Source of the DNA: Parvimonas micra
GTDB lineage: Bacteria; Bacillota; Clostridia; Tissierellales; Peptoniphilaceae
Direction of reading: 5' to 3'
Length of the DNA: 64,000 bases
Assembly: GCF_900637905.1 (NCBI RefSeq)
Contig: NZ_LR134472.1
Location: 1,302,001-1,366,000 of the forward strand
A program made the position numbers and the translations under genes. The notes under the pieces were generated by a model that was not told where the DNA came from, did not search any database, and worked only from the letters and a program-made list of their open reading frames with translations. Shown piece after piece: positions 26,705-36,113 of this stretch. Within the stretch, counting starts at the first letter, position 1. Each line of letters starts with the position of its first letter.

Positions 26705-28204
26705 TTAAGCATCAGATCTTGAAAAACCATTTTTCATTTCACAGCTTGCTGTGTAAAGAACTTTGCCTAATAAATCAATTGTTTGTTTTCTTAATTCTGT
26801 TGCAATTTCTTCATTTGCATTTTCGCAGAATTCAACGACTTTTTCTTTTGCAACTTTTCCACCTAAAAATTCATTATCATACTTATTTATGATTTCAGTG
26901 CATTTTGATTGAATAGCCAATTGGTAACGTTCAATATGTGAACTACAAGATGCAAAATGAGCATCTGCCAAAGCTGCGACCAGACGATTTGACCAATAGA
27001 AATCTTCTGTTGTAAGTTCTTTAGTAGTGTTTGCAAGATATTCAGGTGTCTTATCTATATTTACATAGAAAGGAATCATTGCATTAAATACATTTGAACC
27101 AAGTGCAAGCCATTCAATACTTCTAATTTCTTCAGGCATATCAGGTCTTATTTGTACAAGTCCCAAGAAGTTATTTCTGTTAATACCGATTGGTCTGAAT
27201 TTTCCTCTTTCATTTGAGAATTTTCCATAAGGATCATAAGGAGTTCCTTGGAAATGATTAGAAAGTGCATATTTGATATCTTCAACAGTTATTTTTTTGT
27301 CCGGAGTTCTACACCATGGAATATAATCTGATTCAGGAACATAATCTGCATCCATTCCATCCCAATAATTTGTAAGTGGATTAAAATATCTTTGTAATAC
27401 CCAAGCACGAGGTGTATTATAAGTATGATCTGCATCTGAATGACTACCAAAAGCATCTCTAGGATTTAGACTTCCATCAATAGAAAGATCTAAATGGTAT
27501 CTATTTATAAATTCTTTTAAATCTGAAGAACACATATATTCTTTTTGTTCACCGAAAGCATCTTCCAAATCAAAATAATCAATTCCAAGTTGATTTGGCA
27601 TAATTACATAACAATCATCAGGAACACGTCTTGCAATCCAATGATGACCTCCGATAGTTTCTAACCACCAAATTTCATTTACATCTTGAAAAGCTATACC
27701 GTTCATTTCATAAGTGCCGTATTTTTCTAAAATTTCTCCAAGTCTGATTACTCCGTCACGAGCAGATTTGATATATGGTAAAACTAAAGTAACCATGTCT
27801 TCTTCACCAATTCCGCCAACTTTTTCAGGAACATAATCTTTGTCTCCTTCTTTTCCAACAGCAGGAATGAAATTTACAAGAGGATCAGCACCCAAAACTC
27901 TTTCATTTGAAGTTAGAGTTTCTGTTGCAGTCATAGAAATATTTAACTCATTAACACCACAAGCACCCCAAACTCCTGATTCATCAACTGCATTAGGCAT
28001 ACAAGTATAACGCATAGGATTAGTAGGTAAATCAATTTCAACATGAGATAAAACTGATTTATATTTTATTGGTTGTTCGTTAGGTTGAACAACTATGAAT
28101 TTTTTTTCAGAAAATTGACCAGATGGAGAGTCCTCATTACGAGCAACCATTGTTGATCCATCAAAAGTAACGTTTTTTCCGACTAAAATTGTAGTACAAG
28201 CCAT
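26705..28204 (-). CDS. C69-family dipeptidase (PepD-like)
   Basis: A 499-residue N-terminal-nucleophile hydrolase. The sequence begins MACTTILVGK; the cysteine at position 3 should become the N-terminal nucleophile, as in PepDA. The ARNED pattern near residue 25 and the WGACGVNE segment are also typical. It has no signal peptide and should cleave dipeptides in the cytoplasm. AAAGGAG precedes the MACTT start at 28204; a Met six codons upstream would put this site inside the gene and add residues before the nucleophile. Confidence 0.9.
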   Translation of the reverse strand: MACTTILVGKNVTFDGSTMVARNEDSPSGQFSEKKFIVVQPNEQPIKYKSVLSHVEIDLPTNPMRYTCMPNAVDESGVWGACGVNELNISMTATETLTSNERVLGADPLVNFIPAVGKEGDKDYVPEKVGGIGEEDMVTLVLPYIKSARDGVIRLGEILEKYGTYEMNGIAFQDVNEIWWLETIGGHHWIARRVPDDCYVIMPNQLGIDYFDLEDAFGEQKEYMCSSDLKEFINRYHLDLSIDGSLNPRDAFGSHSDADHTYNTPRAWVLQRYFNPLTNYWDGMDADYVPESDYIPWCRTPDKKITVEDIKYALSNHFQGTPYDPYGKFSNERGKFRPIGINRNNFLGLVQIRPDMPEEIRSIEWLALGSNVFNAMIPFYVNIDKTPEYLANTTKELTTEDFYWSNRLVAALADAHFASCSSHIERYQLAIQSKCTEIINKYDNEFLGGKVAKEKVVEFCENANEEIATELRKQTIDLLGKVLYTASCEMKNGFSRSDA

Positions 28205-28354
28205 AATAAAATCTCCTTTCAAAATATAATAGTTTGCATAAATTGCGTAACATTTTCATCTATGCTACAAGTATATTATACTCCAAAAAAAATAAAAAGT
28301 AAACATATTTAATAATAAATATCAAAAGATAAACAACAATAAAAGTTGAATATA

Positions 28355-29212
28355 TTAAATTCCTCTTTCAGCCATTATTATTTCAATTTCATTTTCATTT
28401 ATTCCAACCATAGCTTCTCCAAGATTTTCAGAAACTTTTGCAATAATTTTAGGATTATTATAATGTTTAACAGCTTCAACAATTGCCTTTGCTCTTTGTT
28501 CAGGATTTCCTGATTTAAAAATTCCTGAACCTACAAAAACTCCTTCAGCTCCTAATTGTCGCATAAGAGCTGCATCTGCAGGAGTTGCAACTCCTCCGGC
28601 TGAAAAATTTACAACAGGAAGTTTTCCGTTTTTGTGAACATATTTTAATAATTCATAAGGAACTTTAAATTCTTTTGCTTTTTCAAATAATTCATCTTCT
28701 GCCATTGCAGTTACTTGACGAATTTCACCTTGAATTTTTCTCATATGTGAAACAGCTTGAACAACATCTCCCGTACCTGCTTCTCCTTTTGTACGAATCA
28801 TTCTTGCACCTTCTTGAATACGTCTTAAAGCCTCTCCTAAATCTCTTGCACCACATACAAAAGGTGTATCGAATGTTGTTTTATCTACATGATGAATATT
28901 ATCTGCAGGAGATAACACTTCACTTTCATCAATATAATCTATTCCAATTTCTTGTAAAATTTGAGCTTCAACAAAATGTCCAATTCTACATTTTGCCATA
29001 ACAGGAATTGAAACAGATTTCATTATACTTTTAATCATTGCAGGGTCACTCATTCTTGAAACCCCTCCGGCAACACGAATATCAGCAGGGATTCTTTCTA
29101 AAGCCATTACTGCAACAGCTCCCGCTTTTTCAGCTATCTTTGCTTGTTCGGGTGTAGTAACATCCATTATAACTCCACCTACAAAATTTTGTGTTAAATC
29201 TTTCTTTTTCAT
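28355..29212 (-). CDS. pdxS: Pyridoxal 5'-phosphate synthase, lyase subunit PdxS
   Basis: A 285-residue TIM-barrel enzyme that builds PLP from ribose 5-phosphate, glyceraldehyde 3-phosphate and ammonia. [34 protein letters not shown] (with the K that binds ribose 5-phosphate) and [27 protein letters not shown] are strong PdxS markers. Ammonia normally comes from the glutaminase PdxT, usually the next gene. There is no pdxT beside it or anywhere in the window. Confidence 0.96.
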   Translation of the reverse strand: MKKKDLTQNFVGGVIMDVTTPEQAKIAEKAGAVAVMALERIPADIRVAGGVSRMSDPAMIKSIMKSVSIPVMAKCRIGHFVEAQILQEIGIDYIDESEVLSPADNIHHVDKTTFDTPFVCGARDLGEALRRIQEGARMIRTKGEAGTGDVVQAVSHMRKIQGEIRQVTAMAEDELFEKAKEFKVPYELLKYVHKNGKLPVVNFSAGGVATPADAALMRQLGAEGVFVGSGIFKSGNPEQRAKAIVEAVKHYNNPKIIAKVSENLGEAMVGINENEIEIIMAERGI

Positions 29213-29304
29213 AATAATACTTTCTCCTTAAATAAATTTTACATAAACAGTATAATATATTTTTGATACTAGAGAAAGCACCAAAATTAATATAAAAAAT
29301 GGTA

Positions 29305-29940
29305 TCAGATTAAGGTTTTAATTACACATAAAATTTTTCCTTTTTCAAGAGCTATTTTTGCAAAATTTGATTCTATAATATTACTCATACAAAGAGAATC
29401 TCCTTTTTTAAGAGTAATATTATCAATATTATATTTAAAACCGAATAATGTTAAATTTTTTATTTCTTCTGAAAATGGTATAAATGAAATTTTTGTATTT
29501 GATAGATTGTTAAATTCAAAATTTTTTTCTATCTTAAATAGCATTTCATTTTCTTTTAAGAAATATAAATTATCATATTTAAACATTAAATTAATATTTG
29601 TAAGTTCATGAGCTATATCTCCTCCAAATGCTCCAATACAATATATTTTATCGTAAGTTTTATCTTTAACGTAATTTAAAATTAATTCAGAATCTGTAAA
29701 ATTTTTATCTTCAGGGAATTTTTTTATAATTACATTTTTTTTCTCATAAAAATTTAAAATATCTTTATTAATTGAATCTAAATCTCCCCAAATTTCATTT
29801 GGAATTAAATTTAATTCATAGCAAAGATTGGCTCCTCCGTCTGCACAGAATATATCACCTATATTTTGCATAAAGAAATTTTTAAAATATTCTACATTTC
29901 CTAAAAGTTTTCCATTAAAAAGTATATAAGCAAATTTCAT
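29305..29940 (-). CDS. thiN: Thiamine pyrophosphokinase
   Basis: A 211-residue kinase with CADGGANLCYEL, the GDLDS motif and FPEDKNFTDSELIL, all diagnostic of thiamine pyrophosphokinase. It makes thiamine diphosphate from thiamine and ATP. In Bacillus it follows prpC-prkC-rsgA-rpe; here it has moved about 23 kb away and lies head-to-head with a thiamine-diphosphate-dependent enzyme. Confidence 0.9.
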   Translation of the reverse strand: MKFAYILFNGKLLGNVEYFKNFFMQNIGDIFCADGGANLCYELNLIPNEIWGDLDSINKDILNFYEKKNVIIKKFPEDKNFTDSELILNYVKDKTYDKIYCIGAFGGDIAHELTNINLMFKYDNLYFLKENEMLFKIEKNFEFNNLSNTKISFIPFSEEIKNLTLFGFKYNIDNITLKKGDSLCMSNIIESNFAKIALEKGKILCVIKTLI

Positions 29941-30001
29941 ATTTTTTCTCCTAATTTTTTCTATATTTATATTTTAACACAATTTAAAAATTTTTAAACT
30001 A

Positions 30002-30030
30002 TTGAATATTTTGTTTATTAGGGGTATAAT
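30002..30030 (+). promoter_or_regulatory. Promoter for the DXS-like gene
   Basis: TTGAAT at 30002-30007 and TATAAT at 30025-30030, spacer 17. No TPP-riboswitch-like sequence is visible between thiN and this gene. Confidence 0.6.
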
Positions 30031-30074
30031 TTAATAAATTGAAGTAAAAATTTTACACAAAAGGAGGAGATATT

Positions 30075-31829
30075 ATGTATTTAGAAAAAATCAATTCACC
30101 AAAAGATATAAAAAAATTATCTATTGATGAATTAAAAGAGTTAATTGTGGAGCTTAGAGCACATTTGCTAAAAAGACTTAGCGAAAAGGGGGGACATATA
30201 GGTCCTAATCTTGGATCATTGGAATTTACAGTTGCACTTCATTATGTTTTTGACTCTCCAAAAGATAAGATTGTTTTTGATGTATCTCATCAAACTTATG
30301 TTCACAAAATGTTGACAGGAAGAAAAGATGCATTTATGATTCCTGAAAAATATAGTTCAGTTACGGGATATACTTCTCCTAAAGAAAGTGAACATGATTT
30401 CTTTACTATCGGGCATACTTCAACTTCAATAAGTCTTGCATGCGGTCTTGCAAAAGCTAGAAATTTAAAAGGAGATAACGAAAATATTATTGCAGTTATA
30501 GGAGATGGTTCTTTAAGTGGAGGAGAAGCTTATGAAGGACTTAATAATGTTTTTGAACTTGATAGTAACATGATTGTAGTTATAAATGATAATAATCAAT
30601 CCATTGCTGAAAATCATGGAGGTATTTACAAGAATCTTTTTGAACTCAGAAAAACAAAAGGAAAAGCTGAAAATAATATTTTTAAAGCCATGGGACTTAA
30701 TTATATCTATGTTGATGAAGGAAATGATATTGAAGAACTGATTTCAGCATTTAAGTCCGTGAAGAACATTGGCAAACCTATAGTTGTTCATCTTTCGACA
30801 AATAAAGGTAACGGATTCAAACCTGCAGAAATAAATAAAGAAGATTTTCATTTTGGAGCACCTTTTGATATTGAAACAGGAGAATTTAAGAGAAATAAAA
30901 GTGGACAAAAAGACGAAGATTATAGTTCTATAACTTTAGACTTTTTGATAAATTCAGTTAAAAATGATAAAACTGTTGCTGTTTTGACTGCGGGAACACC
31001 TGGAGATTTTGAATTGTCAAAAGAAGTTAGGGAAAAAATGGGCAAACAATATATCGATGTTGGAATTGCAGAGGAACATGCAGTAGCTATGTCTTCAGGA
31101 CTTGCAAAAAATGGTGCAAAACCTGTTTTTTGTGTATGTAGTTCATTTATCCAAAGGACTTATGACCAACTTTCTCAAGACTTGTGTCTAAATAATAATC
31201 CTGCATTGATATTAGTTTATTATGCGTCTGTTTATAGAGCAAATGATGTGACTCATCTTGGAATTTTTGATATACCGATGATTTCAAATATTCCAAACTT
31301 GGTTTACCTTGCTCCTACAAATAAAGAAGAACATTTAAAGATGATGGAGTGGGGATTAAATCAAAATGAACATCCTGTTGCAATAAGAGTCCCTGCATTA
31401 GATTTAGTATCAACAGGAGAAGAAGACAAAACGGATTATTCTATTTTAAATAAATACAAAGTTACAAAAAAGGGAAAAGATGTGGCCATAATTGCTCTTG
31501 GTAATTTCTATAAACTTGGAAAAGAAATTGCAGATGAATTGGGTGACATTACTTTGATAAATCCAAGATTCATTACAGGATTGGATGAAGAATTGCTTGA
31601 AGAATTAAAAGAAAATCATAAATTGGTAATAACTTTAGAAGATGGAGCTATAGATGGAGGTTTTGGAGAAAAAATTTCAAGATTTTTTGGAACATCCGAT
31701 TTAAAGGTTAAGAATTATGGGATTAAAAAGAATTTTCCGGATAGAGTTGTTGCAGAAAAATTACTCCTTGAAAATGGAATTTCAAAAGATTTAATCATCA
31801 ATGATATCAAGGAAATATTGAATAAATAG
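30075..31829 (+). CDS. DXS-like thiamine-diphosphate enzyme (annotated type: 1-deoxy-D-xylulose-5-phosphate synthase)
   Basis: A 584-residue transketolase-fold protein, a little shorter than typical DXS (about 620). The cofactor motif GDGSLSGGEAYEGLNN...NDN is intact near 148-178, GGHIGPNLG supplies the first active-site histidine and DFHFGAPFD the linker histidine, and DVGIAEEHA supplies the catalytic glutamate. From memory of the E. coli enzyme, the DRAG motif that holds the substrate-phosphate arginine reads YYAS here, and a nearby acidic residue is also changed. It may therefore use a different acceptor. Family is clear, exact reaction is not. Confidence 0.75.
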   Translation: MYLEKINSPKDIKKLSIDELKELIVELRAHLLKRLSEKGGHIGPNLGSLEFTVALHYVFDSPKDKIVFDVSHQTYVHKMLTGRKDAFMIPEKYSSVTGYTSPKESEHDFFTIGHTSTSISLACGLAKARNLKGDNENIIAVIGDGSLSGGEAYEGLNNVFELDSNMIVVINDNNQSIAENHGGIYKNLFELRKTKGKAENNIFKAMGLNYIYVDEGNDIEELISAFKSVKNIGKPIVVHLSTNKGNGFKPAEINKEDFHFGAPFDIETGEFKRNKSGQKDEDYSSITLDFLINSVKNDKTVAVLTAGTPGDFELSKEVREKMGKQYIDVGIAEEHAVAMSSGLAKNGAKPVFCVCSSFIQRTYDQLSQDLCLNNNPALILVYYASVYRANDVTHLGIFDIPMISNIPNLVYLAPTNKEEHLKMMEWGLNQNEHPVAIRVPALDLVSTGEEDKTDYSILNKYKVTKKGKDVAIIALGNFYKLGKEIADELGDITLINPRFITGLDEELLEELKENHKLVITLEDGAIDGGFGEKISRFFGTSDLKVKNYGIKKNFPDRVVAEKLLLENGISKDLIINDIKEILNK

Positions 31830-31848
31830 GAGATAGGAGGTACTGGTT

Positions 31849-32322
31849 ATGAGTAGAAAATTAGTTGCATATTTCAGTGCAAGTGGAGTAACAAAAAAAC
31901 TTGCAGAAAGAATTTCAAAAATTGCAGGAGCGGATTTACACGAAATTGTGCCTAAGGAAATTTACACAGATGAAGATTTAAACTGGATGAATGAAAATAG
32001 TCGTAGCAGTATCGAAATGAAAAACAAATCATTTAGACCTGAAATAGCAAACAAGATTAATAATATTGATGACTATGATACTATCTATGTAGGATTTCCT
32101 ATTTGGTGGTATGTTGCACCTACAATCATAAATACTTTTTTAGAAAGTTATAATTTAACAGGAAAAACTATTATTCCTTTTGCGACTTCAGGAGAAAGTT
32201 TAATGGGAAATACTAACGAAGAATTGAAAAATTCCTGTAAGGGTTCAGTTCTAAAAGAAGGAAGGAGATTTGACATTAAAGATAGTGATGAAATAATTAA
32301 AAATTGGATTGAAAGTTTATAA
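31849..32322 (+). CDS. Flavodoxin-family protein
   Basis: A 157-residue flavodoxin-like protein. The N-terminal FMN phosphate loop reads FSASGVTKKLAERI (family SxTGxTxxxA), with aromatic FMN contacts in FPIWWYVAP and a C-terminal FATSGES loop. It resembles single-domain flavodoxins/NAD(P)H-dependent FMN reductases. AGGAGG at 31834-31839 precedes ATG 31849, and only 19 bases separate it from the DXS-like gene, so the two share an operon. Confidence 0.85.
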   Translation: MSRKLVAYFSASGVTKKLAERISKIAGADLHEIVPKEIYTDEDLNWMNENSRSSIEMKNKSFRPEIANKINNIDDYDTIYVGFPIWWYVAPTIINTFLESYNLTGKTIIPFATSGESLMGNTNEELKNSCKGSVLKEGRRFDIKDSDEIIKNWIESL

Positions 32323-32327
32323 AATGT

Positions 32328-32358
32328 TAGCCGACTTAATTTCAAGTCGGCTATTTTT
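32328..32358 (+). terminator. Terminator after the flavodoxin gene
   Basis: TAGCCGACTT, a 6-base loop, AAGTCGGCTA, then T5. Confidence 0.9.
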
Positions 32359-32427
32359 GTATAGAAGAACCTCATCCTTCTACGATATTTCACATTGAGA
32401 GGAAATGCGGAAACCTGTTATTGTACA

Positions 32428-32458
32428 ATAAAAAAAGAGATTTCGTTTGAAATCTCTT
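32428..32458 (-). terminator. Terminator after sodA
   Basis: AAGAGATTTC (32435-32444) pairs with GAAATCTCTT (32449-32458); on the minus strand it is followed by a T-run. The ~70 bases between this and the flavodoxin terminator hold nothing I recognise. Confidence 0.85.
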
Positions 32459-32468
32459 AATATTTTAA

Positions 32469-33113
32469 TTAACATCCACAACCACAGCCACAGCCACAAG
32501 ATTCAGGATTTCTTTTTTGGTATCTTGCTTCAACTATATCCCAGTTTACAACTTTCCACCATTCTTTTAGGTATTCAGCTCTTCTGTTTTGGTATTTTAA
32601 ATAATAAGCATGTTCCCAAACATCATTTCCTAAAAGAATAATTTTTCCACATGAAATAGGACTATCTTGGTTAGGTGTTGAAACTACTTCAATATTTCCT
32701 TCTTTATCACAAACAAGCCATACCCAACCTGAACCGAATTGTCCTGCGCCTTTTTTGTTAAATTCTGCTTTGAAAGTTTCAAAGTTTCCAAATTTTTCAT
32801 TAATTTTTTTAGCAATTTCTCCAATAGGTTCTTTTGATCCACCTGGAATCATGCTTTCCCAGAATAGATTATGATTGAAAACTCCACCTACATTATTTCT
32901 AATTCCATTCTTTTTTTCTTCCGGAGCATGTTCCAAATGTGTTAAAATTTCTTCTAATGAAGCTTCTTCAAACACTGTATCTTTAATTAAGTTATTTAAG
33001 TTATTTACATAAGCTTGATGATGTTTGCTATGATGAATTTCCATAGTTTCTTTATCTATTACAGGTTCTAGTGCATCATAAGCATAATTCAATTTTATTA
33101 ATTCAAATGACAT
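32469..33113 (-). CDS. sodA: Superoxide dismutase (Mn/Fe family) with Cys-Gly repeat tail
   Basis: A 214-residue SOD with all four metal ligands: H in MEIHHSKHH, H in GGVFNHNLFW, and D and H in DVWEHAYY. GSGWVWLV and the STPNQDSP motif with its glutamine fit the Mn type better than the Fe type. The normal fold ends near VNWDIVEARYQKRNPES. After it comes SCGCGCGCGC, five Cys-Gly steps, which ordinary SODs lack. The tail could bind metal or be a redox handle. Minus strand, with AGGAGG before ATG at 33113. Confidence 0.94.
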   Translation of the reverse strand: MSFELIKLNYAYDALEPVIDKETMEIHHSKHHQAYVNNLNNLIKDTVFEEASLEEILTHLEHAPEEKKNGIRNNVGGVFNHNLFWESMIPGGSKEPIGEIAKKINEKFGNFETFKAEFNKKGAGQFGSGWVWLVCDKEGNIEVVSTPNQDSPISCGKIILLGNDVWEHAYYLKYQNRRAEYLKEWWKVVNWDIVEARYQKRNPESCGCGCGCGC

Positions 33114-33247
33114 TTTATTCCTCCTAAAATTTTAAAATATTTAAAAACTTATTTGTTTTTCAAGTTTATTTTACCCATAGGAATATCCTTAAAACTTTAA
33201 TAATGAATATCAATAAAATGACGGTTTATATAAAATATTTTTTTCTA

Positions 33248-33275
33248 TTGAAGTTTTTTAAAAATATGATATACT
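33248..33275 (+). promoter_or_regulatory. Promoter for trkA-trkH
   Basis: TTGAAG at 33248-33253 and TATACT at 33270-33275, spacer 16, about 17 bases before the trkA start region. Confidence 0.5.
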
Positions 33276-33292
33276 ATGAATTGGAGGTATTT

Positions 33293-34648
33293 ATGAAAAT
33301 TATAATAGTTGGAGCCGGGAAGGTTGGAGAGTATTTATTTACTGATTTGAATACAGAAGACAATGATATTATTTTAATAGAAAAAAGACAAGAAATACTA
33401 AATGAAATGTTATCTAAATATGATATTATGGGAATTTCCGGAAGTGGAACGAACTATGATGTTTTAGAAGAGGCGGGAGTTGCAGATAGCGATGTATTTA
33501 TTTCTGTAACTGAAAGTGACGAAACAAATATTATATCTTGTATCTTTGCAAAGAATATGGGAGCAAAGTATACTATTGCACGTGTTAGAAATCCGGAATA
33601 TTCTTCTAAGTCTGGTTTTGTAAAGGAAGTATTGGGAATTGATTTAGTAATTAATCCCGAATTTGTCGCTGCAAGAGAAATTTCCAGAGGGTTAAAGTAT
33701 CCATTTGCACATTCAGTTGAAACTTTTGCAGATGGGCGAGTGAAGCTTATAGGAATTTCTGTTGGGAAGGACAGTCCATTGAAAGATATCAAAATTTCGG
33801 ACTTGCAACAAAAGTTTAATATAAAAATTTTAATTGGAATAGTTGAAAGAAAAGATGAAATTTTTATTCCATCAGGAGATTTCATTATTAGAGAAAATGA
33901 TAAAGTTTATTTCACAGGAACTGATGAATTTGCATATAAATTTTACAATATATTAGAAGGTGGAAATAAAAAGATAGAATCCGTTTTTATAATAGGTGGT
34001 AGTAGAATTTCTTACTACTTAATTTCAAACTTAATTCGTGAAAATATTAAAATTAAGCTGGTTGAAGTTAATAGAGATCTGGCAACTTCATTTAGTGAAA
34101 AATTTCCATCAAATGTTAAAGTTATTTGTGCAGATGGTTCAGACTCTGATGTTTTAGATGAAGAGGGATTAACAAATTATGATGCTTGTGTAGCATTAAC
34201 AGGGATTGATGAAGAAAATATTATGTTAGGAATGTTTGCTGAAAAACTTAATGTAAAAAAAGCTGTTGCAAAAGTTAGTAGAATTTCTCTTTTAAATATA
34301 ATTCCATCTACTGAAAGATTTTCATTTGTTACACCAAAAAGATTAGTTTCTGACATAATAATTAGTGTAGTAAGGTCAATTATTAATAGCGAGGGATCAA
34401 ATATAGAGACTTTGCATAGATTATCAAATAATGCTGAGGCTGTTGAGATAAAAGTAAATAGAAAATCTAAAGTACTGGATATCCCACTAAAAGAGTTGAA
34501 AATAAAAGATAATGTACTTATAGCATACATAATTAGAGATAATAAACTAATTTTCCCAACGGGAGAAGATTCTATAATGGTAAATGATACTGTAATAGTG
34601 ATTTCAAAGGCAAATTTGATACAAAATATAGATTGTATTTTGGCATAG
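33293..34648 (+). CDS. trkA: Potassium uptake regulatory protein TrkA
   Basis: A 451-residue peripheral membrane protein made of two copies of an RCK_N (Rossmann) plus RCK_C unit. The first begins MKIIIVGAGKVGEYL, the second near residue 226 with VFIIGGSRISYYL. It binds NAD(H)/ATP and gates the TrkH channel. GGAGG at 33282-33286 fixes the start at 33293, ruling out a longer reading from 33203 whose extra residues are not TrkA-like. Confidence 0.95.
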   Translation: MKIIIVGAGKVGEYLFTDLNTEDNDIILIEKRQEILNEMLSKYDIMGISGSGTNYDVLEEAGVADSDVFISVTESDETNIISCIFAKNMGAKYTIARVRNPEYSSKSGFVKEVLGIDLVINPEFVAAREISRGLKYPFAHSVETFADGRVKLIGISVGKDSPLKDIKISDLQQKFNIKILIGIVERKDEIFIPSGDFIIRENDKVYFTGTDEFAYKFYNILEGGNKKIESVFIIGGSRISYYLISNLIRENIKIKLVEVNRDLATSFSEKFPSNVKVICADGSDSDVLDEEGLTNYDACVALTGIDEENIMLGMFAEKLNVKKAVAKVSRISLLNIIPSTERFSFVTPKRLVSDIIISVVRSIINSEGSNIETLHRLSNNAEAVEIKVNRKSKVLDIPLKELKIKDNVLIAYIIRDNKLIFPTGEDSIMVNDTVIVISKANLIQNIDCILA

Positions 34649-34655
34649 GTGTATT

Positions 34656-36101
34656 ATGAATAAGAAAATTATAAGATATATTTTGAGCAAAATTTTATAT
34701 ATTGAGGCAGGTTTTCTACTTTTACCTATTATTGTTTCTCTCATATATAAAGAAGATATTAGTAATATTTTAAGTTTTTTAGCGACAATAATTTTATTAT
34801 TGTTAAGTGGATATGTAATCGGACATAAAGCAGATGGTAGTGGAGCATTTTATGAGAAAGAGGGATTTGTAATAGTTGCTTTATCTTGGATACTCTTATC
34901 TGCTTTCGGTTCTTTACCATTTATTTTTTCAGGTTCGATACCAAGTTTTATAGATGCTTTTTTTGAAACTTCCAGTGGTTTTACTACTACAGGAGCAAGT
35001 ATCTTAACAGATGTCGAAGCACTTAGTCATTCAATACTTTTTTGGAGAAGTTTTACACATTTGATTGGAGGTATGGGTATTTTAGTTTTTGCTCTTGCAA
35101 TTTTACCTCGTTCAAATAGACATTCTCATATTATGAAAGCAGAAGTTCCGGGTCCTGTTTTTGGGAAACTTGTTGCGAAGATGAGTTATACTGCAAGAAT
35201 TTTATATAAAATCTATTTTGCAATGACCGGAATTTTGATAATTGTACTTATTTTAGCAGGGCATCCTGTTTTTGATTCATTTATTCATGCTTTTGGAGCA
35301 GCAGGAACGGGTGGTTTTGGAATAAAAGCAAGTTCAATAGCTTATTATAATAGCCCGGCGGTTGAAATTATTTTGGCAATTGCTATGATAACTTTTGGAA
35401 TTAACTTTAATTTATTTTATATAATTTTAATAGGAAAAGTTAGAGATGGATTTAAAAGTGAAGAGTTAAAATGGTATTTATTTATAGTTTTTGGAAGTGT
35501 GATTTTAATATTTTTCAATATAAGAAATAATTATACTTCATATCTAAAGGCGATGAGAGATATATTTTTCACAGTCTCTTCAATAATATCTACTACAGGG
35601 TATGCTACTGTTGATTTTGGAAAATGGACGGCTTTTTCCCATTCAATCCTTTTGTTTTTGATGTTTACAGGTGCATGTGCAGGTTCAACTGCCGGAGGGT
35701 TAAAAATTTCAAGACTTATAATTTTAGTAAAGTCATCTATTTTACAATTTAGAAAGGCGATAAATCCGAAAAGAGTTTTAAGCGTGAAAGTGGATAATAA
35801 ACCTGTTCCTAAAGAAGTTTTAGAAGAGGTGAAGACTTACTTTGTAATTTATATATTTTTAGTTATTATTTTTACAATTTTAATATCTTTTTCAGTTCCG
35901 GATTTTTTAACTGCATTTTCAGCCGTGATGGCTACATTTAATAATATTGGACCCGGAATGGGAATTGTAGGACCTACAGGAAGTTATGCAAGTCTTACTG
36001 ACTTTAATAAGCTAGTTTTATCTTTTGCAATGCTAGCAGGAAGACTTGAAATATTCCCAATACTAATTTTATTTTCATCAACAACTTGGAAAAAGAAATA
36101 G
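34656..36101 (+). CDS. trkH: Potassium transporter TrkH
   Basis: A 481-residue membrane protein with the four pore-loop repeats of the Trk/Ktr family, including SSGFTTTGAS, AAGTGGFGIKA, STTGYATVDF and FNNIGPGMG, which line the K+ filter. It starts 7 bases after trkA, so channel and gate are made together. Confidence 0.95.
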   Translation: MNKKIIRYILSKILYIEAGFLLLPIIVSLIYKEDISNILSFLATIILLLLSGYVIGHKADGSGAFYEKEGFVIVALSWILLSAFGSLPFIFSGSIPSFIDAFFETSSGFTTTGASILTDVEALSHSILFWRSFTHLIGGMGILVFALAILPRSNRHSHIMKAEVPGPVFGKLVAKMSYTARILYKIYFAMTGILIIVLILAGHPVFDSFIHAFGAAGTGGFGIKASSIAYYNSPAVEIILAIAMITFGINFNLFYIILIGKVRDGFKSEELKWYLFIVFGSVILIFFNIRNNYTSYLKAMRDIFFTVSSIISTTGYATVDFGKWTAFSHSILLFLMFTGACAGSTAGGLKISRLIILVKSSILQFRKAINPKRVLSVKVDNKPVPKEVLEEVKTYFVIYIFLVIIFTILISFSVPDFLTAFSAVMATFNNIGPGMGIVGPTGSYASLTDFNKLVLSFAMLAGRLEIFPILILFSSTTWKKK

Positions 36102-36113
36102 GAGGAGTTATTT

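Noticed and set aside
28675-29001. 108-residue plus-strand frame opposite pdxS
   Set aside because: It is Leu/His-rich and arises from the antisense of a strongly conserved gene; no start signal or homology.
32447-32641. 64-residue plus-strand frame opposite the sodA end
   Set aside because: It overlaps the sodA terminator and the antisense of its Cys-Gly codons; His/Ser-rich composition is a shadow of those codons.
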